A DNA stretch of 29,438 bases from JACCVL01 sp038233135 (GCA_038233135.1 JBBSMN010000007.1:1-29438), one strand, 5' to 3'. Shown: positions 8,305 through 16,034, counted from the stretch's first letter. Translations and numbers: made by a program. The notes: generated from the sequence alone by a model not told the origin.

Positions 8305-8521
8305 CCCTCGTCCGCTCGGTCGCCGCTGAACCGCGGCCCGAATCGTCAGAAAGTTGGCAGCGTCTCGGAGAAACACCCGATGACCTGGGCCGATGTCCAG
8401 AATCGGAACTCTTACAAATCCCAGCCGTCGTGTCTCAACCCGATTCCGGTGTGCGTTCCATGAATGGGCGCGACGACGATTCAGGCGGGATCCTTCCCGG
8501 CCTATGGCCGACCCATCCACG

Positions 8522-9045
8522 CTACAACATCTTGCCGTGAGTTCCCTGCCAGCCGTCCTGGTCCATCTGCCGTGCGGCGGCGAGGCGTCGGCGTCCAACG
8601 GCGTGGTTGGCCCGGAAGTTGACGACGGCGACCCAGAAGCGGTTGATGTGCACCGCGTCGTCGTCGAGGTAGGCGTCGAGGCCGGTGCGCTCGTAGTTGC
8701 GCTTGCCAGCCGCCAGCATGGCCAGCGAGCGCATGGCGATCGGACCGTTGATGGAGGCCGCGAAACGGTCCGCGGAGTACTCCTGCGCACGGTTGAGGGT
8801 GTCGCCGAGGAGCACGGGCCTCAACACCCCCTGGAGCGCCGTCCGGCGGACATTGATGTGGCCGAGCCTGAGATGACCGAGCTCGTGGGAGACCACGAAC
8901 CGGATATGTCGGGTCCCGGTAGCTCTCCTTGGTCGCCTCGGCGAGCTCGGGCACCTCCAAGTGCGCGAGCCACAGAGCAACGAGATCACCGGACGGGCTG
9001 GACAGGCTCAGGACGCCACCGCCGCCATAGCCCCACCGGTGCGCA
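8522..9045 (-). pseudogene. Frameshifted M48-family metallopeptidase (HtpX-like) remnant
   Basis: The 3' part reads a clear M48 zinc peptidase core: FVVSHELGHLRLGH (HExxH zinc motif) and EYSADRFA (ExxxD third ligand). A tail follows with RRRLAAARQM and DGWQGTHGKML, like the C-termini of this family. Upstream of about 8905 the coding sequence moves to another frame (SGDLVALWLAHLEVPELAEA, then ESYRDP). Removing one base there would join it to IRFVVSHELGH. Before about 9045 the frame meets a stop and no convincing start codon or N-terminal membrane segments are seen, so the 5' end is also missing. I conclude this is a decayed gene, or less likely an intact one with a sequencing error plus a lost N-terminus. 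It faces the O-mannosyltransferase gene tail to tail; the 217 bases between (8305-8521) show no gene. Confidence 0.72.
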
Positions 9046-9148
9046 AAGCGCCGCCGACTGGGTACTCTTCCTCAGCGTGATCGAGGAGACCATGGCCTTC
9101 GCTGAGACCGTGGCACGCGAGCGCGAGAAGCTCTGCCTGGACGGGCGG

Positions 9149-9864
9149 TCAGCTGTCGAGACGTGCAGCCACCTTGAGGCGAGCGATCGCGTCGGAGGCG
9201 CCCGGGATCTCCAGGAGCAGCTCTCGGTCGGCATCGATTGCCGTCACGATCGAACGGAGTCGACGCCGGTCGGTCTTGTTGAGCTCCTCGCCCGCGAAGT
9301 CGGAGGCGGAGATCAGGCCGGCGAGGACCACGAAGTCACGTCGGTGGCGGCGAGGGTCGCGATCTCCAGGATTGCTGTGGGCTGCCGCCTTCACCACCAG
9401 CGCTCCGACGAGGTTGGGTCGGCGGACGAATCCCTCGCGCCCGTCCACGATGACCGCGATCGTCTGGGTCCGGCGCAATCCCGGGTGCCGCCCTGGGTCG
9501 GGAGCGTCGGGCTCCCGGTGACTCCGTGGCGCTCGCTGGCGCGCTCACCGATGCCTTCGGGCAGCAGGGCGTCGATCGACGCCTGGTCGCGCACCCATCG
9601 GTGCTGGCGGCCCTCGGCTGACGTGAACCCGAGGTCCTCCAGTGTCTTGGTGAATCTGTACAGGACTTCCGGATCGGCCCGCACGTCGATCACGGTGTCG
9701 ACGTCGTTGGTCGGGCGCACCGGGAACGTGCCGCGTTCGGCACAGTGCAGGTGGACGAGCTGGCCACCGATGAGGGTCCAGCCTTCGCTGAGCTGGTTGT
9801 AGAGGTCGAGGACGCCGAGCCAGGACAAGGTCTGCTCGGGCGGCATGGCGGGAAGGACAATCAT
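9149..9864 (-). pseudogene. Frameshifted nucleotidyltransferase (AbiEii/MenT-like toxin) gene
   Basis: The ATG at 9864 overlaps the stop of the upstream HTH gene by 4 bases. The first part reads a polymerase-beta-like nucleotidyltransferase: GGQLVHLH, then RPTNDVDTVIDV, which supplies the GG and DxD active-site residues. The frame continues to GVTGSPTLPTQGGTR and then goes out of register near 9480. The next frame resumes at LRRTQTIAVIVDGREGF and runs to a stop at 9149 with convincing coding sequence (GREGFVRRPNLVGALVVKAAAH; FVVLAGLISASDF). One extra base would restore a protein of about 238 residues. Families of this type include AbiEii and mycobacterial MenT, which nucleotidylate tRNA or other targets; the exact activity here is unknown. 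The toxin as sequenced should be truncated after the catalytic motifs. Confidence 0.75.
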
Positions 9865-10583
9865 CGTTTGGTGCCGTCTCGTGACTCGGCCACGTCGCGG
9901 AGCAGTTCGGCCGCGCGGAGTTCCTCTCGGGGGCCGCGCTGGTCGGCGAGGTCCGCAGCAAGCAGTAGCTTTGACTCCGGGTACGCCCGCTGACCCCGAG
10001 GGAGGACGTGGATGACGACGTTCGCGTCTTCGTCGGCCGGCAACAGGAGGAACGCCCGCGACAGCGACTCCACATCGTCAACCGCGAGGTATCCGTCGAC
10101 GTCACTCGAGGCAATACCGCTGGCCGCCGAACTCAGGACGGACTCCCACCGTGCGTCCTCTCGGAGTTGGGGCAGGTCGGCGTCGGCTGCCTTGCGCAGC
10201 TCTCGGACAGCCCGCTTGCGGAACATCGACCGTAGGACCGATGCGATGCGTCGTACGTCGTCGTCCTCCGCCATCGGCGGCTCGGCCACCAGCAACAACA
10301 GCTCCTCGAGACGGGCCCGTGCCCTGGACCGCTCCACCGGAGCCAGCGCAGCAAGAGCCTCCTCGTCATACTCCGCCAGCGCGATAATCGCCCAGGCGGA
10401 ACGGGCCGACAGCGGCCTGCCTGGCTCGTTTCGCTCGGCGACACGGAGCAGCGACAGCTCATCAGCGACCCACTGGGAGCCGATGCGCTCAGCGCGCAGC
10501 GAACCGTCCGCGATCCTCTGATGGATGCGCGGCACACCCACGCCGAGCCGCCGGGCGGCCTCGGCAACACTCACGTTCGCCAT
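9861..10583 (-). CDS. HTH-domain protein, probable antitoxin/autoregulator of a type IV toxin-antitoxin-like module
   Basis: The 240-residue product starts with an excisionase/MerR-like helix-turn-helix (VSVAEAARRLGVGVPRIHQ, then RIADGSLRAERIGSQW; residues 4-38). A helical middle follows (GRPLSARSAWAIIALAEYDE) and then a C-terminal domain with YLAVDDVESLSRAFLLLPA. The gene directly downstream, overlapping by ATGA, is a nucleotidyltransferase, the usual order in AbiE and MenAT pairs (antitoxin first). I infer that this is the antitoxin and that it represses its own promoter. The reading frame runs back through the tRNA gene to 10793. I chose ATG 10583 because it begins the conserved HTH and because TACCAT lies 7 bases upstream. 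Unlike its partner the gene is intact. Confidence 0.75.
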   Translation of the reverse strand: MANVSVAEAARRLGVGVPRIHQRIADGSLRAERIGSQWVADELSLLRVAERNEPGRPLSARSAWAIIALAEYDEEALAALAPVERSRARARLEELLLLVAEPPMAEDDDVRRIASVLRSMFRKRAVRELRKAADADLPQLREDARWESVLSSAASGIASSDVDGYLAVDDVESLSRAFLLLPADEDANVVIHVLPRGQRAYPESKLLLAADLADQRGPREELRAAELLRDVAESRDGTKR

Positions 10584-10590
10584 GAACACA

Positions 10591-10596
10591 ATGGTA
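10591..10596 (-). promoter_or_regulatory. Putative -10 box of the HTH/nucleotidyltransferase operon
   Basis: TACCAT on the minus strand, inside TATACCAT, lies 7 bases before the ATG at 10583. The promoter sits in an AT-rich patch (about 10584-10620) that stands out from the GC-rich neighbourhood. Confidence 0.5.
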
Positions 10597-10598
10597 TA

Positions 10599-10607
10599 AG
10601 AACTTCT
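10599..10607. promoter_or_regulatory. Small palindrome AGAA-C-TTCT, candidate autoregulatory operator
   Basis: AGAACTTCT is a perfect 4+1+4 palindrome immediately upstream of the -10 box of the HTH gene, where a repressor would block RNA polymerase. The short length makes chance occurrence possible; position and AT-rich context are the main support. Confidence 0.3.
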
Positions 10608-10721
10608 ATGTTTATGTAACGCGGGCACGCGACCACGCCACCCTCGTCCGGTTCGTCGAGGACGGCCAGCGTCTCCTCCTCTTCTGGACGCTGACCCGGA
10701 CTGGCCCATTGACCTGGTGTT

Positions 10722-10799
<78 letters not shown>

Positions 10800-10832
10800 A
10801 GGACTCAGCCGTGGACGATATCAGCCGCTCGC

Positions 10833-11678
10833 TCAGTCGCCGACCGCGCGGGCGTGCTCGGTCGCGGCCGCAGGCGGGGCCGGGACTCCCGCGTCGGCGC
10901 CGGCCTCGCGCACCTGCTGGGCCTCCTCGGCGGTCAGCCGACCAGAGGTCCAGGCACCCGGGCCGCCGAGGTCGATCGTGCGAACGCTGCGCGTCGCCCG
11001 GGGTTTGGACACGTACGTCGGGAGCGTCACCGGCAGCGGGTCCCACAGCGAACCGCCGTCCGTGGTGACGACCGCCGCCGCAACCACCGTCTGTTCCCCA
11101 ACGACGGTCTGGTCGGCGACGACGACGCCCGACGACCCGACCGGACCCTCGACGGCCACCGGGTCGAGCACCACGGTGGGCACGTCATCCGGATCGGCAT
11201 CAGCGGCCTCGGTGCTGGCCGGCGGGGTGGACGCCTGCTCGGCCCGCAGGGCGGCGGCGAGGCCGTGCTCCCAGCTGCGGGAACGCGCCCGCGCGACCTG
11301 CACCCGTGCCAGCACCAGGAACCCGACGACGAGCAACCCCGGCACGGCAAGACCCCACCACGGCAGCAGGGCAAGCCCGCAGGCACCCGCCACAAGTGCG
11401 GTCAGGGCCAGCAGGACGACCAGGACCCGCCGGCGGCGACGAGCGGCCTTGCGTGCAGCCGCCCGAACCGCCCGATCGCCGACCGGACGGGCACGGGTGC
11501 GGGCAGGCCGCGCACGATTGGCCGCCGTCTCCGCCCGGCCCAGCACGCGCATGGCGTTGGAGAAGCGCTCCACCGAACGCGCCCGGGACGCCTCGTCATA
11601 TCGGCGCAGCGCCAGCGGCACCAGATAGCACAGCCAGAGCACGACGATGCCGCCATAGATCACGCCGGTGAGACTCAC
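10833..11678 (-). CDS. sepX/glpR: Divisome membrane protein SepX/GlpR (gephyrin-like receptor)
   Basis: This actinobacterial membrane protein is known as SepX in Streptomyces and GlpR in Corynebacterium, where it takes part in cell division and binds the gephyrin-like protein Glp. The 281-residue product has an N-terminal membrane segment (about 4-24), a basic linker, and two membrane helices between about 84 and 125. A cytoplasmic tail follows with the conserved WDPLPVTLPTYVSKP, RSVRTIDL and GAWTSGR motifs. The partner gene glp is at 13335-14600, four genes away on the same strand. GTG 11678 lies 6 bases after TACCGT, so this gene probably has its own leaderless promoter. The Ala/Pro-rich end is typical low-complexity tail. 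The frame is intact. Confidence 0.9.
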   Translation of the reverse strand: MSLTGVIYGGIVVLWLCYLVPLALRRYDEASRARSVERFSNAMRVLGRAETAANRARPARTRARPVGDRAVRAAARKAARRRRRVLVVLLALTALVAGACGLALLPWWGLAVPGLLVVGFLVLARVQVARARSRSWEHGLAAALRAEQASTPPASTEAADADPDDVPTVVLDPVAVEGPVGSSGVVVADQTVVGEQTVVAAAVVTTDGGSLWDPLPVTLPTYVSKPRATRSVRTIDLGGPGAWTSGRLTAEEAQQVREAGADAGVPAPPAAATEHARAVGD

Positions 11679-11684
11679 GAGATG

Positions 11685-11690
11685 ACGGTA
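11685..11690 (-). promoter_or_regulatory. Putative -10 box of a leaderless promoter for sepX/glpR
   Basis: TACCGT on the minus strand is followed by six bases and the GTG of sepX/glpR. It lies in the 60-base gap after the acetyltransferase gene, so the receptor gene need not depend on the upstream operon. Confidence 0.5.
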
Positions 11691-11738
11691 CGGCCGGGAC
11701 GTTGCACCCCTGTGCAGCGTGATCGGTGTGTCGCAAGA

Positions 11739-12350
11739 TCACTGCTGCGACGGGTGGGACAGACGTTGCAACCGCGTCACGAGACCCTCGGGGATTTCCT
11801 CGCGGGTGACCGCGAACAGCAGATGGTCGCGCCACTGCCCGTCGATGTGCAGGTAGCGCGGGGCAGCCCCCTCGCGACGCAGGCCCAGCTTGTCCACGAC
11901 GCGCAGGCTGGCGACGTTCTCCGGCCTGATCGCGACCTCGACGCGATGCAGACCGACCGCGCCGAGGCAGTGGTCGATGGCCATCGCGACCGCGAGCGGG
12001 GTGATCCCCCGGCCGGCGTGCGCCGCGTCGATCCAGTAGCCGATGCTCGCCGAGCGGGCCGAGCCCCAGGTGATCGACGACACCGTCACCTGCCCGATCA
12101 GCCGATCGTCCCAGGTGGTCGCGAACGGCAGCGTGCGGCCCACCCGTGCCTGCCGGTTGAGCTCGCGGTGCATCGCGCCGAACGACTGCGGGGCACGCTC
12201 CACCCCGGGCGGCAGCGTCGCCTCCCAGGGCGTGAGCCAGGCCCGGTTGCGCGCCCGCACATCACGCCAAGCGGCGGCGTCGCCGCGGGCCAGCGGCCGC
12301 AGCCCGACGCGCTCTTGCTGCAGGCGCGCAGGCCAGCCGCGGGCGGTCAC
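11739..12350 (-). CDS. GNAT-family N-acetyltransferase (RimJ/RimL type)
   Basis: The 203-residue product matches the RimJ/RimL branch of GNAT enzymes, which acetylate N-terminal or side-chain amines using acetyl-CoA. Visible blocks are VGLRPLARGDAAAW near residue 15 and the central strands LIGQVTVSSI and SASIGYWIDAAHAGRGI. The latter holds the acetyl-CoA pyrophosphate loop, here AHAGRGI in place of the strict Q/RxxGxG/A. The late motif LHRVEVAIRPENVASLRVVDKLGL is present in two parts. The gene overlaps mog by 4 bases and lies before sepX/glpR, a neighbourhood conserved in actinobacteria. The substrate is unknown; a ribosomal protein is only one possibility. Confidence 0.88.
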   Translation of the reverse strand: MTARGWPARLQQERVGLRPLARGDAAAWRDVRARNRAWLTPWEATLPPGVERAPQSFGAMHRELNRQARVGRTLPFATTWDDRLIGQVTVSSITWGSARSASIGYWIDAAHAGRGITPLAVAMAIDHCLGAVGLHRVEVAIRPENVASLRVVDKLGLRREGAAPRYLHIDGQWRDHLLFAVTREEIPEGLVTRLQRLSHPSQQ

Positions 12351-12835
12351 CCGTGGTCACCGCCACGCACCTGGTCGACCGCGTGCCGCAGCACCGGCTC
12401 GAGGACGGCCAGACCGTCGCGGACCCCTCCGGTCGAGCCCGGCAGGTTCACCACGACCGTACGGCCGGCGACCCCGGCCAGCCCGCGGGACAGCACCGCC
12501 GTCGGAACGCCCTGGGCGACCCCGTACGCGCGGATCGCCTCCGCCAGCCCGGGCAGCTCGCGGTCTAGCAGCCGCCCGGTCTGCTCGGGGGTGTCGTCGG
12601 TGGGGCTGATGCCGGTGCCACCGGTGGTCACCACGACGTCAACCCCGTCGGCCACCGCGGCCGCGACGGCTACCCCGACCGGGTCGCCGTCACCGACCAC
12701 CGCCGGGTCGCCCACCTCGAACCCCCACGCCCGCAACCGCTCGACGATCAGCGGGCCGCCACTGTCGGCGTAGACCCCGGCCGCTGCCCGGTTGGACGCC
12801 GTGACCACTGCGCCGCGCAGCGTCGGCCCGTTCAC
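12347..12835 (-). CDS. mog: Molybdopterin adenylyltransferase-like protein (MogA/MoaB family)
   Basis: Proteins of this family adenylylate molybdopterin before metal insertion. The 162-residue frame has GAVVTASNRAAAGVYADSGG at the start and DVVVTTGGTGISPTDDTPE in the centre (the conserved TTGGTG-P-DxTPE pterin-binding motif). It also has VVVNLPGSTGGVRDGL near the end. I chose GTG 12835, which overlaps the moaC stop as GTGA and begins exactly at the conserved strand. The frame runs upstream to 13087, but that part only shadows moaC. It overlaps the following acetyltransferase gene by 4 bases. The protein is likely cytoplasmic and part of Moco synthesis with moaC and glp/moeA. Confidence 0.9.
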   Translation of the reverse strand: MNGPTLRGAVVTASNRAAAGVYADSGGPLIVERLRAWGFEVGDPAVVGDGDPVGVAVAAAVADGVDVVVTTGGTGISPTDDTPEQTGRLLDRELPGLAEAIRAYGVAQGVPTAVLSRGLAGVAGRTVVVNLPGSTGGVRDGLAVLEPVLRHAVDQVRGGDHG

Positions 12836-13338
12836 GAGCCGGTCCCCCGCCGCCACGAACCGCTGCGGCCGCCGTCCTTGGCCTCCAGCTGGACGTGCTC
12901 GATGCGGGCCGCCCGGTCGACGCCCTTGACCATGTCGATGACGGTGAGCGCGGCCACCGAGACAGCGGTGAGGGCCTCCATCTCCACCCCGGTGCGGTCC
13001 GCGGTCCCCACCAGCGCCCGCAACGAGACCGCATCGTCGTCCACCCGCAGATCGACCTCGACCCTGCTGACCGCGATCGGGTGACACAGCGGCACCAGGG
13101 TGGGCGTCTGCTTGGCGGCCAGGATGCCGGCCACCCGGGCGACACCCAGCGCGTCGCCCTTGGGCACCCCCTCGCCGCGCAGCAGCCCGACGACCTCCGG
13201 TGAGACCCGCACCCGCCCGGTCGCCACCGCCGTACGCGCGGTGACCTGCTTGCCCGAGACGTCGACCATGCGGGCGGCACCGGACTCGTCGAGGTGCGTC
13301 AGCCCCGCCGCGGGCTGCGGGTCTGGCCCGGCCATCAC
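12832..13338 (-). CDS. moaC: Cyclic pyranopterin monophosphate synthase
   Basis: MoaC, with MoaA, converts GTP to cyclic pyranopterin monophosphate, the first stage of molybdenum-cofactor synthesis. The 168-residue product has all family landmarks: LTHLDESGAARMVDVSGK near the start, VPLCHPIAVSRVEVDL (conserved LCHP), GVEMEALTAVSVAALTVIDM, and VKGVDRAARIEHVQLEAKDGGRSG with the catalytic Asp and the C-terminal Lys. The start overlaps the glp stop by 4 bases and the stop overlaps mog by 4 bases, so the three genes form one translationally coupled unit. MoaA is not in the window. The frame is intact. Confidence 0.95.
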   Translation of the reverse strand: MMAGPDPQPAAGLTHLDESGAARMVDVSGKQVTARTAVATGRVRVSPEVVGLLRGEGVPKGDALGVARVAGILAAKQTPTLVPLCHPIAVSRVEVDLRVDDDAVSLRALVGTADRTGVEMEALTAVSVAALTVIDMVKGVDRAARIEHVQLEAKDGGRSGSWRRGTGS

Positions 13339-14600
13339 CAGTCCCGATCCAGCACGAGCACCGACACCTGCTGTCCGTCGGCCACCGCGGTCGTCTCCTC
13401 GGGCACCACGATCAACGCGTTGGCCTGCGCCAACCCGCCGAGCAGATGCGAGCCCGCACCACCCACCGGCTGCACGATCGCCCCGTCACGGTCGATCACC
13501 AGCTGACCGCGCAGGAACTGCCGCCGACCCGGCCCCGAGCGGAGGTCTCCCCGCAGGGTCGCCTGCACCATCGGCCGTCGCTCGGGCACCCTGCCCATCA
13601 TGCGCCGCAGCGCCGGCACCCCGAACACCTCGAACGAGACGTACGCCGACACCGGGTTGCCGGGCAGCGTCAAGATCGGGGTGCGATCCTCCCCGATGCG
13701 ACCAACACCCTGCGGTTTGCCAGGCTGCATGGCGACCTCGACGAAGCGCACCGTGCCCAGCCCGGACAGCACATCCTTGACGACGTCGTAGACACCCTTG
13801 GACACGCCGCCGCTGGTGACCAGCAGGTCCGCGCGCACCAGCTGGTCGGACAGGGTGTCGCTGAACGTGCGCGGGTCGTCACCGACCACCCCCACGCGGT
13901 ACGGGATCGCGCCGGCGGCGCGGACGGCGGCGGCCAACAGATAGCTGTTGGCGTCGTAGATGGAGTCGAAGCCCAGCGACTGGCCGGGGTCACGCAGCTC
14001 GCTGCCGGTGGACAGCACGACCACGCGCGGCCGCGGGCGGGTCCGCACCCGGGCGATGCCGACCCCCGCGAGCAGGCCGACCTCCCGCGGTCCGAGGACG
14101 GTGCCCGCGGCCAGCAGCTCCGCGCCGGTGCGGACGTCCTCACCGACGTGGCGCACGTGCTGCCCCGCCGCCGGCGCCGCGTAGATGCGTACGGCCGCCG
14201 CCCCCGCATCGGTCCACTCCACCGGGACCACCGAATCGGCGCCCGCCGGCATCGGCGCGCCGGTCATGATCCGCATCGACGTGCCGGGCGGCATGCCGAA
14301 CGGGCCGGACTGGCCCGCTGCGGACTCGCCGACGACCGGCAGGTGGATGGGCCGGTTGTCGCTCGCGGTCGCCACGTCCTCGTGCCGGACGGCATAGCCG
14401 TCCATCGCGGAGTTGGTGAACCGGGGCAGGTCGATCGGCGCGCTGACCGGGTGCACCAGGGGCAGCCCCACCGCGTCCAGCAGGGGCTGTTCGTACGGTG
14501 TGAGCGGGTCGACCGTGGCGAGCACCTCGCGCAGGTGGTCGTCGACCGACCGCGGCTCCGCGGCCGGTGCCGCGGTGAACGGCGAGCGTTCCGAGGACAT
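13335..14600 (-). CDS. glp: Gephyrin-like protein Glp / MoeA-family molybdopterin molybdotransferase
   Basis: MoeA inserts molybdate into adenylylated molybdopterin. In Corynebacterium the paralogue Glp instead works in division through the receptor GlpR. The 421-residue product has FTNSAMDGYAVR, STGSELRDPGQ, VGDDPRTF, TSGGVSKGVYDVVKDV and LPGNPVSAY. Of the acidic residues important in E. coli MoeA, those in SAMDGYA, TG-x-EL, DDP and GVYD are all kept, although the usual TGDEL reads TGSEL. Catalysis therefore looks possible. The presence of sepX/glpR four genes downstream favours Glp, while moaC and mog in the same unit favour MoeA; one protein may do both. I chose ATG 14600, 7 bases after TAAGGT; GTG 14609 would add three residues. 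Confidence 0.9.
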   Translation of the reverse strand: MSSERSPFTAAPAAEPRSVDDHLREVLATVDPLTPYEQPLLDAVGLPLVHPVSAPIDLPRFTNSAMDGYAVRHEDVATASDNRPIHLPVVGESAAGQSGPFGMPPGTSMRIMTGAPMPAGADSVVPVEWTDAGAAAVRIYAAPAAGQHVRHVGEDVRTGAELLAAGTVLGPREVGLLAGVGIARVRTRPRPRVVVLSTGSELRDPGQSLGFDSIYDANSYLLAAAVRAAGAIPYRVGVVGDDPRTFSDTLSDQLVRADLLVTSGGVSKGVYDVVKDVLSGLGTVRFVEVAMQPGKPQGVGRIGEDRTPILTLPGNPVSAYVSFEVFGVPALRRMMGRVPERRPMVQATLRGDLRSGPGRRQFLRGQLVIDRDGAIVQPVGGAGSHLLGGLAQANALIVVPEETTAVADGQQVSVLVLDRDW

Positions 14601-14607
14601 GGCCGAC

Positions 14608-14613
14608 ACCTTA
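14608..14613 (-). promoter_or_regulatory. Putative -10 box of a leaderless promoter for the glp-moaC-mog unit
   Basis: TAAGGT on the minus strand lies 7 bases before ATG 14600, in the 17 bases between that ATG and the galU-type gene stop. It would allow the glp unit to be transcribed without the upstream pyrophosphorylase gene. Confidence 0.4.
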
Positions 14614-14617
14614 GACG

Positions 14618-15997
14618 TCAGGACGCGGAAAGCTGCTCCCCGACGGGGACGCTGCCACCCTCGTCACCGAGGGTCACCTCGCCGACGACGCGGACCCCCG
14701 ACCCGAAGGTCCAGTCACCCGTGACCGTGAGGCTGTCCGCGTCGACCATCGACGGCGGACCGGCCGGAAAACGGGCGTCGAAGCGTGGGAGGAGCCCGTA
14801 GTGCTCCTTGGCGAGGTCGACCAGGGGCACCGAGCCGCGCTGCGGTCGCAGCAGCCCGTCGTCGTCGAGGTCGTAGACGTCGGAGCGCATCAGCAGCAGG
14901 TCGTTGGTGGTCTTGACGGGCAGGAAGCGGCTCCGGTCGACCTCGATGGCGCAGGCACCCTCGAACACCTCGACCGCGGCACCCATCGCCGACTCAATCT
15001 GCACGACCGCCGGCGAAGACGGGTCCGAGGGGTCGGCGGTCTTGTCGTTGCGGATCAGCGGCAGCCCGAGCACACCGTCCCGCTCGGCCAGGGTCTTGGC
15101 GACCGCGCTCAGGTCCAACCACAGGTTGTTGGTGTGGAAGAAGGGGTGCCGGTCGATGTCGGCGGCCAGGTCGGCGTCCTCGGAGCGGGTCTGCGCGGTC
15201 TCTCGCAGCACCAGCCGGCCGTCGGAGCGGCGTCGAACCAGGTGCCCACCCTTGCGGTCGGCAGCGGTACGGCGGCAGACCTCGGCGGCGTACGGGGCGC
15301 CGCTCGCGGCGAACCAGCCGGCGACGGTCGGGCTCGGCGAGGCCCCCAGGTTGTCGGCGTTGGACACGCTGGCGTAGCGGTAGCCGGCATCGAGGAGCTG
15401 GCGCAGCAGGCCCGAGGCGTCCAGGGCGGTGTAGACGTCGCCGTGCCCCGGCGGGCACCACTCGAGCCGCGGGTCATCGGGCCAGTCGACCGGGGTGAGA
15501 TCGTCGGCGCGCAGCTTGGGCTCGCGGTTCTGCAAGAAGTCGGCGGGCAGCCCCTCCACGGGCAGGTCCGAATGCCTGTCCAGCGCGCTGAGCGTGTCGT
15601 CGCGGGTGCGAAAGCTGTTCATGAGGACCACCGGCAACCGGACGCCGTGCGCGGCTCTGGTGGCCAGCACCTGCTGGGCGATGACGTCGAGGAACGCCTT
15701 GTCCCCCCGCACCGGCAACAACGACTTGGCGCGATCCATCCCCATCGACGTGCCGAGGCCGCCGTTGAGCTTGACGACCGCCGTCACCGCAAGCGCCTGG
15801 TCGGCCTGCCGCCGGTCCACGTCCAGGTCGTCGAGACGGGGCACCTCGGTCACGGGCTCGACGTCGTCCTCGGAGATCACCCCGGTCGCCCCCGACTCGA
15901 GCTCTCGGTAGTAGTGGGCGAACACCTCGATCGCGCTGGGGTGCACGTCCGCGTCGGCCATCTTGGCCCGGGCCAGCTCGAGCCCTTCGTCGCTCAT
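14618..15997 (-). CDS. UTP--glucose-1-phosphate uridylyltransferase, eukaryote-like UGPase family
   Basis: The enzyme makes UDP-glucose from UTP and glucose-1-phosphate, feeding cell-wall and glycogen or trehalose pathways. The 459-residue protein is much longer than bacterial GalU (about 300). It has the eukaryote-like nucleotide loop VVKLNGGLGTSMGM (about 74-87) followed by the conserved DRAKSLLPVR, then VLMNSFRT, EWCPPGHGDVYTAL and NADNLGA, with FHTNNLWLDL later. These mark the UDPGP family found in eukaryotes and in some actinobacteria. A short left-handed-helix-like C-terminus (VTGDWTFGSGVRVVGEV) ends the protein. ATG 15997 is 6 bases after TAGGGT, so it is probably leaderless. It heads the glp/moaC/mog cluster and diverges from the 5-FTHF cyclo-ligase gene. 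Confidence 0.92.
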   Translation of the reverse strand: MSDEGLELARAKMADADVHPSAIEVFAHYYRELESGATGVISEDDVEPVTEVPRLDDLDVDRRQADQALAVTAVVKLNGGLGTSMGMDRAKSLLPVRGDKAFLDVIAQQVLATRAAHGVRLPVVLMNSFRTRDDTLSALDRHSDLPVEGLPADFLQNREPKLRADDLTPVDWPDDPRLEWCPPGHGDVYTALDASGLLRQLLDAGYRYASVSNADNLGASPSPTVAGWFAASGAPYAAEVCRRTAADRKGGHLVRRRSDGRLVLRETAQTRSEDADLAADIDRHPFFHTNNLWLDLSAVAKTLAERDGVLGLPLIRNDKTADPSDPSSPAVVQIESAMGAAVEVFEGACAIEVDRSRFLPVKTTNDLLLMRSDVYDLDDDGLLRPQRGSVPLVDLAKEHYGLLPRFDARFPAGPPSMVDADSLTVTGDWTFGSGVRVVGEVTLGDEGGSVPVGEQLSAS

Positions 15998-16003
15998 GTG
16001 CCG

Positions 16004-16009
16004 ACCCTA
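16004..16009 (-). promoter_or_regulatory. Putative -10 box of a leaderless promoter for the UGPase gene
   Basis: TAGGGT on the minus strand is followed by six bases and ATG 15997. It faces a matching plus-strand box at 16035, so the 49-base divergent gap appears to hold two leaderless promoters and little else. Confidence 0.5.
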
Positions 16010-16034
16010 TTGGCTGCCGGGCCCAGGTGGTGCC

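Noticed and set aside
5602..8790. 1062-residue minus-strand open frame
   Set aside because: It runs antisense through the O-mannosyltransferase and out of frame through rsmI. Composition is Arg/Gly/Pro/His-rich with no domain, a shadow of high-GC codon use.
8393..9802. 469-residue plus-strand open frame over the decayed patch
   Set aside because: Most of it is antisense to the M48 and nucleotidyltransferase remnants. Only the short part near 9078 was kept, as a low-interest finding.
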